Positions 25,687 to 33,135 of a stretch of DNA of 64,000 bases are shown here, piece by piece (the first letter of the stretch is position 1; each line of letters begins with the position of its first letter). Both the position numbers and the translations under genes were made by a program. Under the pieces are notes generated by a model. The model made no database searches. It was given only the letters and a program-made list of their open reading frames with translations, and was not told where the DNA came from. Source of the stretch: Candidatus Latescibacterota bacterium (lineage in GTDB: Bacteria; Latescibacterota; UBA2968; UBA8231); NCBI GenBank assembly GCA_022827835.1, contig JAJEIO010000029.1:1-64000 (forward strand), read 5' to 3'.

Positions 25687-27357
25687 ATGACGCGGAGAAA
25701 AATTTTCGCCCTGTTGGCGTTTTTCGCCGGCATTAGCACTGTGTATGCCCTCGCTGAGCGGCAGGCGCGAAAGATACAGGTGGCAGAGGCGGAACTGAGT
25801 ATCGACTGGGATGCGGTGGTCGATGACCCAGAGGAGCGGCTTGAGATTTCTTGGATGAGCATTCCGCGCTTTCCCACTGCGCGCGAGGGGACTTGGATCG
25901 AAAAGCGGCTTGAAGCGCGGTTCAACGTCGATTTCAAGCCGCAGTTTACTAGTCATTTTGCCTATATGCGACGCCGGCCACTGGTCTTTGCCGGTGGCAA
26001 TGTGCCCGATTTGTTCTACGCCGGCGATCCGGTCGTGGTGCAAAAGGACGCCCACCACGGCTATGCGCTGCCCATTCCCTACGAGGTCATCCAAAAACAC
26101 GCGCCCAACTACGTGCGCTATCTCAACGAGTACGCGCCCTCGGCGTGGCTCTACGCCTACTGGAAGGGGGCCAACTACGGCATCCCCACTTGGGGCAGCA
26201 GCTTGGGCTATCCCGTGCCGGGGATCTGGCGGATGGACTGGCTGCGCAACGTCGGCATCGACAAGGTGCCGGAGAACCTCGACGAGATGTACACGGCGCT
26301 GTGGAAGTTTCGCCACGAGGACCCGGATGGCAATGGGATACAAGACACCTACGGCATGTGTCCCAATGCGCAGGCTTGGTTCAATGTGTTTGGCGCGGTC
26401 TTCGGGGCCTACGGGATCGTGCCACACGGCTGGATGCTGCGCGATGGTGAGGTCGTATGGGGCGGGACTCGGCCCGAGGTTAAGGAGATCTTGGGCCTTT
26501 TGCGCGAGTGGTACGCCGACGGGCTGATTGACCCCGACTTTGCGATCGGTCAAATCAAGAGCAGCCCAATACCCTACCAGAAATTCGTCAGCGGCAAGAC
26601 GGGGTACCTCTTTAGCCACGGCGGCTATAGCAGCTTTGACCAGTACAACAAGGCGTCGTTGGTGTCGGTCATTGCCGAGTTGCAGCCGGGTGCTGAGGTG
26701 GTGGTCGGGCCGTTTCCGGCTGGCCCAGAGGGCATCCGTGGGGCGCGGGTGTGGAGCACGGCGGCCCATGTTTTTGTCTTCGGCAAGCAGGTAGCGGCCG
26801 CGCCTGAGAAGGTCGTGCGGATGCTCAAGATTTTCGAGGCGCTAGCTGTTGAGGAAAAGCTTTTTGTCGAGGTGCGGATGGGCCAGCGGGGTGTGCATTG
26901 GGAGTTCGACGCCGAGCGCGGCCTGTACCATCTGCCGCCCTACGACGACCGCAACGTTGCCAGCAAGCATCTGACTGTGTTGAGCGTCGATGGCCCGGGT
27001 GGCTTTTTCGCACCCTGCGGGGTCCGGCCCACCATTGCCGATAAGTACCTGCCGACGGCGATGCTGCAACACCGCGAGCGCTATCAGCGCACCGAGTGGG
27101 CGCAGGCCGGACTTTTCGGCAAGCCGGACGTGGTGCCTTCGTCGATCAAGCACTTGCGCGATCTGCGCAATTTGCAGATGACGGTTTACGCCGAAATCGT
27201 ACGCGGCGAGCGCGACCTCGACTATTTCGACGATTTCGTGGCCGAATGGACGGAACGGGGTGGAGCGGAGATGACCCAAGAGGCGCGGGAAATCTACAAA
27301 GTGCGCGAGGAGATTTACCGGAAGGTAGGGGTGGTGCAGAGATTTACAGGAAGGTAG
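25687..27357 (+). CDS. Extracellular solute-binding protein of a CUT1-type ABC transporter (LplA/LipO-like)
   Basis: 556 residues. Signal segment MTRRKIFALLAFFAGISTVYALA without a lipobox. The body has family 1 binding-protein features (NVPDLFYAGDPVVVQKD, YGIPTWGSSLGYPV, DEMYTALWKFRHEDPDGNG, DTYGMCPN), close in style to the binding proteins that serve LplB/YtcP permeases; such a permease pair lies at 40173-41950, so they may be partners although separated. It starts just after a perfect 12-base palindrome, CCCTAATTAGGG (25671-25682), which overlaps the ribosome site and could be an operator. The last residues (RFTGR) are a frameshifted tail produced by a 29-base tandem duplication; without it the protein would end RKVGVVQ. 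Confidence 0.83.
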   Translation: MTRRKIFALLAFFAGISTVYALAERQARKIQVAEAELSIDWDAVVDDPEERLEISWMSIPRFPTAREGTWIEKRLEARFNVDFKPQFTSHFAYMRRRPLVFAGGNVPDLFYAGDPVVVQKDAHHGYALPIPYEVIQKHAPNYVRYLNEYAPSAWLYAYWKGANYGIPTWGSSLGYPVPGIWRMDWLRNVGIDKVPENLDEMYTALWKFRHEDPDGNGIQDTYGMCPNAQAWFNVFGAVFGAYGIVPHGWMLRDGEVVWGGTRPEVKEILGLLREWYADGLIDPDFAIGQIKSSPIPYQKFVSGKTGYLFSHGGYSSFDQYNKASLVSVIAELQPGAEVVVGPFPAGPEGIRGARVWSTAAHVFVFGKQVAAAPEKVVRMLKIFEALAVEEKLFVEVRMGQRGVHWEFDAERGLYHLPPYDDRNVASKHLTVLSVDGPGGFFAPCGVRPTIADKYLPTAMLQHRERYQRTEWAQAGLFGKPDVVPSSIKHLRDLRNLQMTVYAEIVRGERDLDYFDDFVAEWTERGGAEMTQEAREIYKVREEIYRKVGVVQRFTGR

Positions 27358-27368
27358 GAGTGGTGCAG
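27311..27368 (+). repeat. 29-bp tandem duplication at the end of the solute-binding protein gene
   Basis: Units 27311-27339 and 27340-27368 match at 27 of 29 positions (AGATTTACCGG... versus AGATTTACAGG...). As 29 is not a multiple of three, the second unit is read in another frame and gives a new stop at 27357; the probable original stop TAG follows the second unit at 27369-27371. Confidence 0.9.
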
Positions 27369-27378
27369 TAGGGGCGTC

Positions 27379-29010
27379 CTAGACCATGTGGCCGTGCTGG
27401 CCGCGCATGTAGAAGGTGCCGTCCCGGTTCATACCGGCGAATCTCCACGTGCCGGGGTTGATGGGCCAGGGCAGGACATCGGCGCGGTCGGCCCATTCGC
27501 GGTAGCGCCGTTCCATTTTCCTGACTCTATCTTTTTCGCGCTCCGCTAGGTCGTTGAGTTCGGTGCGATCTTCTTCCATGTTGTAGAGTTCCCAACCGCC
27601 TTGTCCGCTGGTTTCACAGACTAGTTTCCACGGTCCGATGCGGATGGCGGCATTGCCCTCGTGCTCCCAGTACATAGGCTTTTCGCGCGACCACTCGCGG
27701 CCTTTGAGGAGCGCGAGGAAGCTCTCGCCTTCGAGGGGGGTGATGGTGTGGCCGTCGTATTCGGTGGGATAGGAAGCGCCGGCTGCGTCGATGAGGGTGG
27801 CGGTGATGTCGATGATTTGAGCCGGGGCGTGCGCAAGGTCGGGTTGCTTGATGGTGGCAGGCCAGCGGACGATGCAGGGAGTGGCGATGCCGCCTTCGTG
27901 CACCCAGCGCTTGTAGCGGCGGAAGGGGGTGGTGCTGACGTTGGCCCAAGGCACGTCGTAGCTCATGTAGGTGTCATCGGCCCCAGGCATTAGACCGGGG
28001 ATGTTGCCCATTTGCACGGGCCGTCCGTCGTGGGTGGTGAGGCCCTGTAAAAAGACCCAGTCGATGCGATTGCCATCCTCGCACAAGAATTCAGCGCAGC
28101 CGCCGTTGTCCGAGAGGAAAATGACCAACGTATTGTCCTCTAGGTCGAGTTCGCGGAGTTTGGCGAGGATGCGGCCGATGCCTTGGTCCATGCGATCGAC
28201 CTGAGCCGCGTACACGGCCATGCGTCGGTCTTCCCAATCTGGGTCGGCCGCTTCATGCCAGGGAGGTGCGTCCTCGTCGCGGGGCGAGATGTCCCAGTGG
28301 GAGTTGACGACTTCCATGTCTTTGAGCGCTTCGTGGCGGGCAGTGCGCGCGGCGTCCCAGCCGCCTTTGCGGTACTGGCCCTGATAGCGGGCGATGTCCT
28401 CCTCAAAGGCCTGGAGCGGCCAGTGCGGTGCTGTGTACGCGATGTACATGAAGAAGGGTTGGTCGGCGCTTGCGGAGATGAAGTCAACGGCGTGATTGGA
28501 GATGGCGTCGGTGAGGTAGAAGTCGGTGGGATTGGCGGCGATAGGTTCGCCGTCGAGGATGCAGGTGCGCCCGCCAAAGTAGCCGCTGTTTCTACCGAGG
28601 CCAAAGAGGCGGTCGAAGCCGTGCTGCATCTCGGGAGGGCTGTCGGCGCTGTCGGGCCTTTTGCCGCAGTGCCACTTGCCCGACATTAGGGTGCGATAGC
28701 CGCGCTCCTTGAGCACTTGGGCGATGGTGACGGCCGAGTGGCGCAGGTAGCCGCCATAACCGGGGGCGTTGGGGATGCCGCCGGCCATGTGGCCGATGCC
28801 GGCCTGGTGTGGATAGAGACCGGTCAGCAGGGCCGCGCGCGAGGGACAGCAGCGGGCGAAGTTGTACATCTGCGAGAAGCGCAAACCCTGGGCGGCGAGG
28901 CTGTCTAGGTTGGGGGTGCGGATTTCAGAGCCGTAGCAGCCGAGGTCGGAATAGCCCATGTCGTCGGCGAGGATGAGGACGATGTTGGGGCGTTGGGAGG
29001 TGGTGGGCAT
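27379..29010 (-). CDS. Type I (S1) sulfatase, arylsulfatase family
   Basis: 543 residues from the ATG at 29010, which has AAGGAG 8 bases upstream; an earlier TTG would swallow that site. Family marks: N-terminal metal site (IVLILADDMGYSDLG, Asp16-Asp17), the formylglycine motif C54-C-P-S-R58 in ARCCPSRAALLTG, GKWHCG, and the C-terminal ELYNMEEDRTELNDLA. It hydrolyses sulfate esters after its Cys54 is converted to formylglycine by an FGE-type enzyme, not seen here. No clear signal peptide, so possibly cytoplasmic. It shares AT-rich upstream DNA with the divergent PhyH gene. A 63-base piece of its 5' coding region is duplicated at 30021-30083. Confidence 0.9.
   Translation of the reverse strand: MPTTSQRPNIVLILADDMGYSDLGCYGSEIRTPNLDSLAAQGLRFSQMYNFARCCPSRAALLTGLYPHQAGIGHMAGGIPNAPGYGGYLRHSAVTIAQVLKERGYRTLMSGKWHCGKRPDSADSPPEMQHGFDRLFGLGRNSGYFGGRTCILDGEPIAANPTDFYLTDAISNHAVDFISASADQPFFMYIAYTAPHWPLQAFEEDIARYQGQYRKGGWDAARTARHEALKDMEVVNSHWDISPRDEDAPPWHEAADPDWEDRRMAVYAAQVDRMDQGIGRILAKLRELDLEDNTLVIFLSDNGGCAEFLCEDGNRIDWVFLQGLTTHDGRPVQMGNIPGLMPGADDTYMSYDVPWANVSTTPFRRYKRWVHEGGIATPCIVRWPATIKQPDLAHAPAQIIDITATLIDAAGASYPTEYDGHTITPLEGESFLALLKGREWSREKPMYWEHEGNAAIRIGPWKLVCETSGQGGWELYNMEEDRTELNDLAEREKDRVRKMERRYREWADRADVLPWPINPGTWRFAGMNRDGTFYMRGQHGHMV
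28920..28982. repeat. 63-bp direct repeat, copy 1 (inside the sulfatase 5' coding region)
   Basis: Matches 30021-30083 at 62 of 63 positions. It encodes, on the minus strand, sulfatase residues around LILADDMGYSDLGCYGSEI. Confidence 0.93.
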
Positions 29011-29083
29011 GGAGGGACTCCTTCTTTGCAAATTAAAAATTAGGCATTAGGAATTAAATTAATAATTCTCAAAAGGAAAGGAG

Positions 29084-30037
29084 ATGTTTGTGGCAACAGT
29101 TGACACTACAACGCATGGATTGACTGCGGAAGAACGCGAAAAGTATGCAAAAGATGGGTTCTTTATTCGCGCAGATGCCTTCGACACTTATGAGATTGAT
29201 GCACTGCGCGATAGAATCGAAGATCTCGTAGAACTCGTTGAGACCTCTGATGTGTTGACAGAAAAAGAGAAGCAAGCAATTCTGAAACGCAATGCCGGAA
29301 CTGATGCGACTTCTGGGCCTGCATCGTTAAACAGTATAACGCGACTTCACAGATTCAGTGCATTGGTGCGATCACACATTCGCGATCCAAGGCGACTGGA
29401 TGCAGTCACAGAGATCGTAGGGCGAGACCTGTTCTGTCCAAACGATCTGTATTTTTTTAAACCCCCGGGCACCGGGCGGCCTATTGCGTGGCATCAGGAC
29501 TCGTGGTATTTCCGCAACATTTATATCAGTAGCGTAGGAGACGCCATAGACCAATCGACGATTGGAACTTGGCTGGCGCTGGATGATGCGGACGAAGAGA
29601 ACGGATGCTTGTGGGTGATCCCCGGCAGCCATCGCTTGGGCGTGATAGATCACAGTCAGGTCGAGAGCGATGATTATTTGTTGCAAAAGAGAGTGACTGT
29701 GTCCGACGAGATGGAAGAACAGGCTATTCCAGTAGAAGTGCCAAAGGGCGCACTGGTGTTTTTCAACAATGCGCTATTGCACCGCAGCACACCCAACAGA
29801 TCAGATCGGTTTCGGCGGGCTTATATCGTGCATTACATGAAAGCTACAATTCAGCATACCGGGAACAGACCAAGGATTCCCGAAGGCACGGAGCACTGGG
29901 GCACTCCCGAGATGTACATCTGTGGACGGCAATTGCCCGGATGCGTACAGACAACGCTTGAGAAAGACAGCATGGACTGGGACAGAGCATTGGAACGGAC
30001 ATTGACAGAAGACGACATTAGGATTTCGGAGCCGTAG
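29084..30037 (+). CDS. Phytanoyl-CoA dioxygenase (PhyH) family Fe(II)/2-oxoglutarate oxygenase
   Basis: 317 residues from the first ATG, which is preceded by AAAGGAAAGGAG. Fe(II) ligands are visible: H137-x-D139 in WHQDSWYF and distal H233 in NNALLHRSTP, with Arg244/245 as the likely 2-oxoglutarate anchor; WLALDDADEENGCLWVIPGS is the typical PhyH core. Family members hydroxylate small molecules; substrate unknown. Base and codon use are visibly more AT-rich than in most neighbours, and the upstream leader (29031-29083) is very AT-rich, suggesting separate origin. The last codons (RISEP and stop) are supplied by the duplicated sulfatase fragment, so the native C-terminus was probably altered or lost. 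Confidence 0.88.
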   Translation: MFVATVDTTTHGLTAEEREKYAKDGFFIRADAFDTYEIDALRDRIEDLVELVETSDVLTEKEKQAILKRNAGTDATSGPASLNSITRLHRFSALVRSHIRDPRRLDAVTEIVGRDLFCPNDLYFFKPPGTGRPIAWHQDSWYFRNIYISSVGDAIDQSTIGTWLALDDADEENGCLWVIPGSHRLGVIDHSQVESDDYLLQKRVTVSDEMEEQAIPVEVPKGALVFFNNALLHRSTPNRSDRFRRAYIVHYMKATIQHTGNRPRIPEGTEHWGTPEMYICGRQLPGCVQTTLEKDSMDWDRALERTLTEDDIRISEP

Positions 30038-30083
30038 CAGCCGAGGTCGGAATAGCCCATGTCGTCGGCGAGGATGAGGACGA
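30021..30083. repeat. 63-bp direct repeat, copy 2 (orphan sulfatase 5' fragment)
   Basis: On the minus strand it reads as the sulfatase segment LILADDMGYSDLGCYGSEI but has no start codon context and no continuation, so it is a remnant. It overlaps the 3' end of the PhyH gene and marks the right border of the PhyH segment. Confidence 0.93.
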
Positions 30084-30107
30084 CTAGAGAGCCAATTGAG
30101 GTGTCGA

Positions 30108-31547
30108 ATGAATGTACTGCACATCCTATCTGATCAGCACCAAGCGGCCTGTATGGGCTGCGAAGGCCACGCGCAGGCGCTGACGCCCAACATGGATCGG
30201 CTGGCCAGCGAGGGGATGCGCTTTTCAGCGGCGTACACCCAGAATCCGATCTGCACGCCTAGCCGCATGAGCATGTACACGGGACAGTACTGCCACAACC
30301 ACGGTTTCTTCGGTTTGGGCGGGCCGCGTCCGGAGGGGATGCAGAGTTTCCTCGGCCATTTTAAGCAGCACGGGTACAAGACGGCGGTGATCGGCAAGAC
30401 GCATGTGCCCAACCAGCCGCGCGATTGGCTGTTGGACCATGTTGATTACTGGATGTCTGGTACCTCGACGCCGGAACCGAGTGCGGGCGGTCTGTCGCCG
30501 TATCAAACGTTTTTGGCGGGAGCCGGTCTGTTGGAGCAAAACGACAACTTCCGCATCACCGGCTACCCGGCCCTCCATCCTGTTGGTTTGCCGCAGAATC
30601 AGTTTCGCGCCCGGCCATCGGAACTGCCATTGGAGTACAATGTTGAGAACTGGTGTGTGGGTCGGGCGATTGAATTTATGGAGGGGTCTGAGGGAGATCC
30701 CTTCTGTATGCAGGTGTCGCTGCCGCGACCGCACGCGCCCTATACGCCGGATCAGAAGTTTTGGGATATGTATGCAGACGACATTGCGTTGCCAGAAACT
30801 TATTACCAAGATCCGTCGGGACGACCGCCGCATTTTCGCGATATGCACGCGCGGTTTCAGCGGGCTTGGGAGGGGGAGGAATGGTCGCCGGAGGAGGGGG
30901 CGCGCAATATCTGGCGCGGCTATTTGGGCTGCGTGACGCAGGTTGACTACTGTATTGGCCGCCTTTTGGACTACCTCGACGAACGCGGCTTGGCTGAAGA
31001 TACGATCGTCGTCTATAATTCCGACCACGGCGCGTATAGTACTGCTTTTGGCATTCAGGAAAAGGCCCCTGGGATCTGCTCGGAGGCGGTGTGTCGGGTG
31101 CCGATGCTCTGGCGGGTGCCGGGCGTTGCGGTCGAGGGGAGGGTTTGCGACGCGTTGGTGGAAAATGTCGATTTGGCTCCGACGTTTATGAATCTCTGCG
31201 GGTTGCCGGCGATGGAGGGCATGGACGGAGCGGATATCAGTGAGCTTTTGCAGGGAGGGACCGATCCCGTGCATGAGGTGGCGGTCACTGAGCATCGGCA
31301 TAGCAAGGCACTGCGCTGGGGCAAGTGGCGTTATGTACACTATCAGCCGGAGGATTTCGGGGGCGACTGCGGCGAGCTCTACGACTTGGAGGCCGATCCG
31401 CACGAGGCCCGCAATTTGTACGGCGAGCAGACGTATCAAGAGATCGTCGAGCAGTGTGAGAAACTCCTGTGCCACTGGCTGATCTCGACGCGGCAGTATC
31501 GCACGGCGTTTTCGGTGGGGGCGTGGAATGAGACTAACTACGTCTGA
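30108..31547 (+). CDS. Type I (S1) sulfatase
   Basis: 479 residues, ATG at 30108 with GAGGTG six bases upstream. Motifs: VLHILSDQHQAACMG with the metal Asp9 and Gln10, formylglycine motif C49-T-P-S-R53, IGKTHV, NSDHGAYS, and the sulfatase C-terminal ELYDLEADPHEARNLYG. No signal peptide is seen. It follows the orphan sulfatase fragment by 24 bases. DQHQ in place of DDMG marks a different subfamily from the sulfatase at 27379; substrate unknown. It needs formylglycine activation. Confidence 0.9.
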   Translation: MNVLHILSDQHQAACMGCEGHAQALTPNMDRLASEGMRFSAAYTQNPICTPSRMSMYTGQYCHNHGFFGLGGPRPEGMQSFLGHFKQHGYKTAVIGKTHVPNQPRDWLLDHVDYWMSGTSTPEPSAGGLSPYQTFLAGAGLLEQNDNFRITGYPALHPVGLPQNQFRARPSELPLEYNVENWCVGRAIEFMEGSEGDPFCMQVSLPRPHAPYTPDQKFWDMYADDIALPETYYQDPSGRPPHFRDMHARFQRAWEGEEWSPEEGARNIWRGYLGCVTQVDYCIGRLLDYLDERGLAEDTIVVYNSDHGAYSTAFGIQEKAPGICSEAVCRVPMLWRVPGVAVEGRVCDALVENVDLAPTFMNLCGLPAMEGMDGADISELLQGGTDPVHEVAVTEHRHSKALRWGKWRYVHYQPEDFGGDCGELYDLEADPHEARNLYGEQTYQEIVEQCEKLLCHWLISTRQYRTAFSVGAWNETNYV

Positions 31548-31636
31548 GAAGTTCTCGTATCAGACGCCTCGCTTCTATATAGACAAATAACGTAGAAATA
31601 GTCTTTTCAACTCAACGGTTTCTAAGAGGAGATAAA

Positions 31637-33097
31637 ATGGCAGAGAAACGCCCCAATATTCTGTATATCATGACCGATGACCATGGAACGGGAGCCTTGA
31701 GTTGCTATGGCAGTCAGATTAACCACACCCCTAATATGGATCGAATTGCCCATGGTGGAATGCGTCTGGACAATTGTTATGTGACTTACTCTTTGTGTTC
31801 GCCCAGCCGCGCATCCATATTGACTGGAAAATACGCACATCTCCACGGACAGACGTCAATTGGGGGGAATATTTTTGACGGCTCGCAGCAGACATTTCCT
31901 CATCTATTGCAGGAAACGGGATATCAGACCGCGATTATTGGAAAATGGCACCTGCACAGCATGCCAACGGGCTTTGATCACTACAGCGTAATGTGGGGAC
32001 AAGGGTCTTATTTTGATCCAAAATTTATCGAACCCAGCGAACATGGCCCTGTATGGAAAGGAAGTCAGGGATATTCTACAGATCTGGTAACTGACAAATG
32101 CCTAGATTGGCTCAAAGGACGAGATTCAGATAAGCCCTTTATGCTCCTGTGCCATTTTAAGTCGCCCCATTACAACTGGGAGCCGGATGAGAAACACAAA
32201 GCCATGTTCGAGGATGAAACGATTCCCGAACCAGAGACCTTTGACCACGACTTCGGAGACAGTCCAGTTCCGCCCGAGGCTCTGCAAGTCAAGCTGGAAA
32301 CAGTACATGAGCAGTGGAATATTACGCACTGGGACGCGATGCCCGAAGGATTGTCCATGCAGGATCAGAAACACAGAAACTACCAGTACTTTATCAAAGA
32401 TTACCTCCGTTGTGTGGCCGCGGTAGATGATAATATTGGGCGGCTGCTCGACTATCTCGACGAACAGGGCTTGGCCGAAAATACGATTGTGGTATATACC
32501 TCAGACAACGGGATGTTTCAGGGCGAACACGGCTGGGTCGATAAAAAAATGATGTATGAGGAGAGCCTGCGGGTTCCATTTTTGATCCGATATCCCAGAG
32601 AAATTGAAGCAGGATCCCATACAAGTGACATGGTGATCAATCTCGACTATGCACCGACCTTTTTGGAATACGTTGGGCAACCTATTCCCGCAGACATCCA
32701 AGGAAGAAGTCTCGTGTCTCTCCTGAGAGGACACACGCCGGATGATTGGCGAACTGCGTTTTACTATCAGCACTTTGATATCCAGCCAGATGGCGAATTA
32801 GCAAACTGCGGCGTACGGACCAAGAATTTCAAACTGATCTGGTACAACCACAACTACGATCATTACCAGCTTTTCGATTTGGAAGCAGACCCCAGCGAGA
32901 CACGAGATGTATCGGAAGATCCTGAATACGCCTCAACAGTATCCTACATGAAAGTCTTGCTGCGGACGGAGCGCGAAAAAATGGGCCTGACAGACGAAAT
33001 AGAACAACAGATTTTTAACAGCGGAAACGTGTCGCAGACGCGCGAGCAGATGAATGCGTTGCTGGCGATGGTAGATGCTAATACCGCTAAGAGCTAG
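31637..33097 (+). CDS. Type I (S1) sulfatase
   Basis: 486 residues, AGAGGAG seven bases before the ATG. Motifs: ILYIMTDDHGTGALSCYG (metal Asp14-Asp15), formylglycine motif C54-S-P-S-R58, IGKWHLHS, YTSDNGMFQGEHG and LFDLEADPSETRDVS. No signal peptide. Third-position base use is more AT-rich than that of the sulfatases at 27379 and 30108 and resembles that of the PhyH gene, suggesting that both came from a similar donor. The gene is separated from the previous one by 89 bases of AT-rich DNA. Substrate unknown. Confidence 0.9.
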   Translation: MAEKRPNILYIMTDDHGTGALSCYGSQINHTPNMDRIAHGGMRLDNCYVTYSLCSPSRASILTGKYAHLHGQTSIGGNIFDGSQQTFPHLLQETGYQTAIIGKWHLHSMPTGFDHYSVMWGQGSYFDPKFIEPSEHGPVWKGSQGYSTDLVTDKCLDWLKGRDSDKPFMLLCHFKSPHYNWEPDEKHKAMFEDETIPEPETFDHDFGDSPVPPEALQVKLETVHEQWNITHWDAMPEGLSMQDQKHRNYQYFIKDYLRCVAAVDDNIGRLLDYLDEQGLAENTIVVYTSDNGMFQGEHGWVDKKMMYEESLRVPFLIRYPREIEAGSHTSDMVINLDYAPTFLEYVGQPIPADIQGRSLVSLLRGHTPDDWRTAFYYQHFDIQPDGELANCGVRTKNFKLIWYNHNYDHYQLFDLEADPSETRDVSEDPEYASTVSYMKVLLRTEREKMGLTDEIEQQIFNSGNVSQTREQMNALLAMVDANTAKS

Positions 33098-33135
33098 ACA
33101 ACATGCTCAGAAGTCTGTCTAATCGAGGAGACGAT

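Noticed and set aside
29031-29083. AT-rich stretch between the sulfatase and PhyH genes as an insertion-sequence end
   Set aside because: No terminal inverted repeats, target duplication or transposase were found; I treat it only as the divergent leader and as part of the PhyH segment.
30225-31475. 416-codon open frame on the minus strand opposite the sulfatase at 30108-31547
   Set aside because: No domain is recognisable and the sulfatase motifs on the plus strand are complete.
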